64,000 bases of DNA from NCBI RefSeq assembly GCF_001310815.1, contig NZ_BAZK01000001.1:333503-397502 (forward strand), read 5' to 3'. The DNA comes from Pseudovibrio denitrificans JCM 12308 (GTDB taxonomy: Bacteria > Pseudomonadota > Alphaproteobacteria > Rhizobiales > Stappiaceae). Numbering within the stretch: position 1 is the stretch's first letter; each line of letters opens with the position of its first letter. Below the pieces are notes generated by a model that saw only the letters and a program-made list of their open reading frames with translations, ran no database searches and was not told the origin of the DNA. The translations under genes and the position numbers were made by a program. Shown here one piece after another: positions 63,301 through 64,000 of the stretch.

Positions 63301-63843
63301 CTGGGCATGCTGGTGACCGGACAAAAGTTCTCGATCATCATGACCGGAACTGGCATCGTGGCTTTGGCTGGTATCGTGGTGAACAACGCGATCGTTCTGA
63401 TCGATACCTACAATCGCTTCCGTGAAGACGGACAGAGCCCGGTAGATGCAGCGCTGCGCACCAGTGCACAGCGTATCCGTCCGGTGATGCTGACCACGAT
63501 CACAACGATTGCGGGTCTCATTCCGATGGCAACGCAGATCAGCTTCGACTTTGCTAATCAGGTCACCACTTTTGGCAGCGTGACGGCCAGCTGGTGGGTA
63601 CAGCTCTCAACCGCTGTGATCTCCGGTCTGGCGTTCTCAACCCTGCTGACGCTGGTGGTGATCCCGATTGCTCTGGTGATGCCGATGCACATGAAAAATG
63701 GTGTGTCGCGGATCTCCAACCGTCGTCAGGGCAAAATGCCTGCGGATCAGTATGCCTTTGCTAATGGCAATGTGGGAACGAAAGAACCGAGCTTCGGAGA
63801 CGAGGTTGAAGAGGTCAAACGCGTTCCAGAGGCTGCTGAATAA
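60367..63843 (+). CDS. RND efflux transporter, PadR-linked, long and with an altered proton-relay motif
   Basis: A 1158-residue pump, about 110 residues longer than AcrB. TM4 reads GMLVDGAIVMVEYADRKAAE, so the second aspartate of the usual VDDAIV pair is glycine. An additional hydrophobic section (about 490-560, LLALIIAMALAVVVSSLTPV and AAVLAIAYLPLMKMFKPIL) extends the central membrane region. The rest is usual: TTITTIAGLIPMATQISFDF and the final membrane helices. It differs from the pump at 51.4 kb and belongs to an atypical branch. Drug or metabolite substrates unknown. Operon with padR and the fusion gene. Confidence 0.92.
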   Translation: MISMLEGVLHRPKTVFVMMLFMVIAGIMSYIAIPKEAAPDIDVPFFYVSVSQSGISPEDGTRLIGQPMETELRGLEGLKEITTIASEGHVGILLEFDISVDKDKALTDVREKVDTAKSKIPEDAKEPTVSTHNMALQPTMTIALSGDVPSRTLYRLADRLKDEIESIASVKEVELTGQRDELLEVIIDTLKMESYSISQSELINALSLNNQLIAAGFIDGGAGRFNIKVPGLILDADDVYSLPVKQSGEGVVTLGDIATIKRTFKDPSTFTLVNGQPAVSLDVVKRIGENIIENNAAVRTVVEEITKDLPPTVSVSYMLDESDNIFQVLNSLESSIMTAIFLVMIVVVAALGLRSAVLVGLAIPTSFMLGFLTLTTIGMTVNTMVMFGLVLTVGMLVDGAIVMVEYADRKAAEGMPPRDAYIRAAKLMFWPIVSSTATTLAAFLPMLLWPGVPGEFMSYLPIMVIIVLSGSLLTAMVFLPVTGGILASVFAFMSKYGEHLLALIIAMALAVVVSSLTPVVAVLGPASKLLGAAVLAIAYLPLMKMFKPILNYSRARVERRKTEELAAAKVFSGHGPFDTSKLRGITRAYIAVLEFLVRRWWAGMMAIVAMLALCAGIFITFMGNNAGTEFFVDEEPEQGKFYVTARGNMSALEALELVRQVDNVILAEPGIENVVTRAFPVGVRGGSGNNAPADLIGSIDIEFADFCCRRSAQEIFNSVREKTTQIPGIKVESRQVEGGPPTGKDIQLQISSNNYEAAVAAADRVRNHIDTIDGLRDQEDSRPLPGIDWELTINREKAARYKADIAAVGAMVQLVTNGVLIGDYRPSDSEDEVDIRVRLPVEERTLDKFDELRLRTSLGQIPLSNFVERTPKQKVSSITRRNGMFSLDVKAGVDKDRFLITEKEAEIQAWLDTQQWPEGVFIKFRGANEEQAKSQAFLMKAMIGALFLMFIILLTQYNSFYQSFLTLSTVVMSVFGVLLGMLVTGQKFSIIMTGTGIVALAGIVVNNAIVLIDTYNRFREDGQSPVDAALRTSAQRIRPVMLTTITTIAGLIPMATQISFDFANQVTTFGSVTASWWVQLSTAVISGLAFSTLLTLVVIPIALVMPMHMKNGVSRISNRRQGKMPADQYAFANGNVGTKEPSFGDEVEEVKRVPEAAE

Positions 63844-63870
63844 AGCTGGCTCAGATACGAGTAAGAAAGA

Positions 63871-63895
63871 GGCTGCTTCGGCAGCCTTTTTTGTT
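63871..63895 (+). terminator. Terminator of the PadR-linked RND operon
   Basis: GGCTGC-TTCG-GCAGCC with a stable UUCG-type tetraloop, followed by TTTTTTGTTG. It lies 27 bases after the stop codon. Confidence 0.9.
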
Positions 63896-63913
63896 GCCTG
63901 CATTCTAAGGACA

Positions 63914-64000
63914 AAGCTGGGAGCTGGGAGCTGGGAGCTGGGAGCTGGGAGCTGGGAGCTGGGAGCTGGGGAGCTGGGAGCTGGGAGCTGGGAGCTGGGA
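63914..64000. repeat. (GGGAGCT)n tandem repeat running to the window end
   Basis: At least twelve near-perfect copies of a heptamer (GGGAGCT, or CTGGGAG in the other phase) with one extra G at about 63967-63970. Each unit carries a GGG, so runs of four could form a G-quadruplex. The right edge of the window cuts it, so its true length is unknown. Confidence 0.9.

Overview
The window looks like chromosomal DNA of a marine-type alphaproteobacterium, most likely Hyphomicrobiales/Stappiaceae (Pseudovibrio-like). This is inferred from protein style and the guaA/rsmB/guaB, rlmE-ppx and RND-pump content; no database search was possible. Both flanks are ordinary chromosome. The left flank (1-9.3 kb) has a PilZ protein, a DksA/TraR zinc-finger protein, guaA, a MarR regulator, a TPR protein, an RsmB-type rRNA methylase and a chemotaxis receptor. 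The right flank (41.2-64 kb) has guaB, an MFS pump, rlmE-ppx, two tandem tRNA-Gln genes, an SDR, a DUF2817 peptidase-like protein, a nucleoside hydrolase, two RND efflux systems, an L,D-transpeptidase and a PuuE-type deacetylase.

Between rsmB and guaB lies a long accessory region. At 9.8-16.7 kb it has a YjhX/YjhQ-type toxin-antitoxin pair and a series of small secreted, lipoprotein and membrane genes of unknown function, some duplicated. At 16.9-41.1 kb it is a defective prophage or prophage-derived island. This has a tyrosine integrase (next to the guaB 3' end), an AlpA-type excisionase, a CI/Cro-like switch, a CP76/CII-like regulator, a tightly overlapping early operon (Icd-like, Rha, HD phosphohydrolase, two replication-type winged-helix proteins), a C-terminal scrap of a tail protein (gpD), and a lysis-type cassette (M15 peptidase, LLH holin, small proteins, secreted nuclease). 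No terminase, portal, capsid or tail gene remains. Its cargo includes an AbiC-like protein, a DUF4145-DUF2971-coiled-coil membrane cluster that looks like an uncharacterised defence module, two pentapeptide-repeat membrane/cytosolic proteins, an RTX protein and secreted or lipoprotein morons.

Two observations stand out. (1) The two antirepressor operons (BRO at 17 kb and Rha at 31 kb) have leaders with the same ordered set of complementary blocks (b2-a2-a'-b'-b1-a1, nearly equal spacing). This is the layout of the P1/P7 C4 antisense RNA controlling icd-ant, so one island appears to carry two independent C4-type riboregulators. (2) At least eleven coding sequences are interrupted by the apparent loss of one base, nearly always from a short C/G run (often GCCCT read as GCCT), including the housekeeping gene guaB. 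This points to homopolymer undercalling in the assembly rather than to real pseudogenes, and several genes below are annotated across such breaks.

The window ends in a (GGGAGCT)n tandem repeat with G-quadruplex potential, just after the terminator of the second RND operon.
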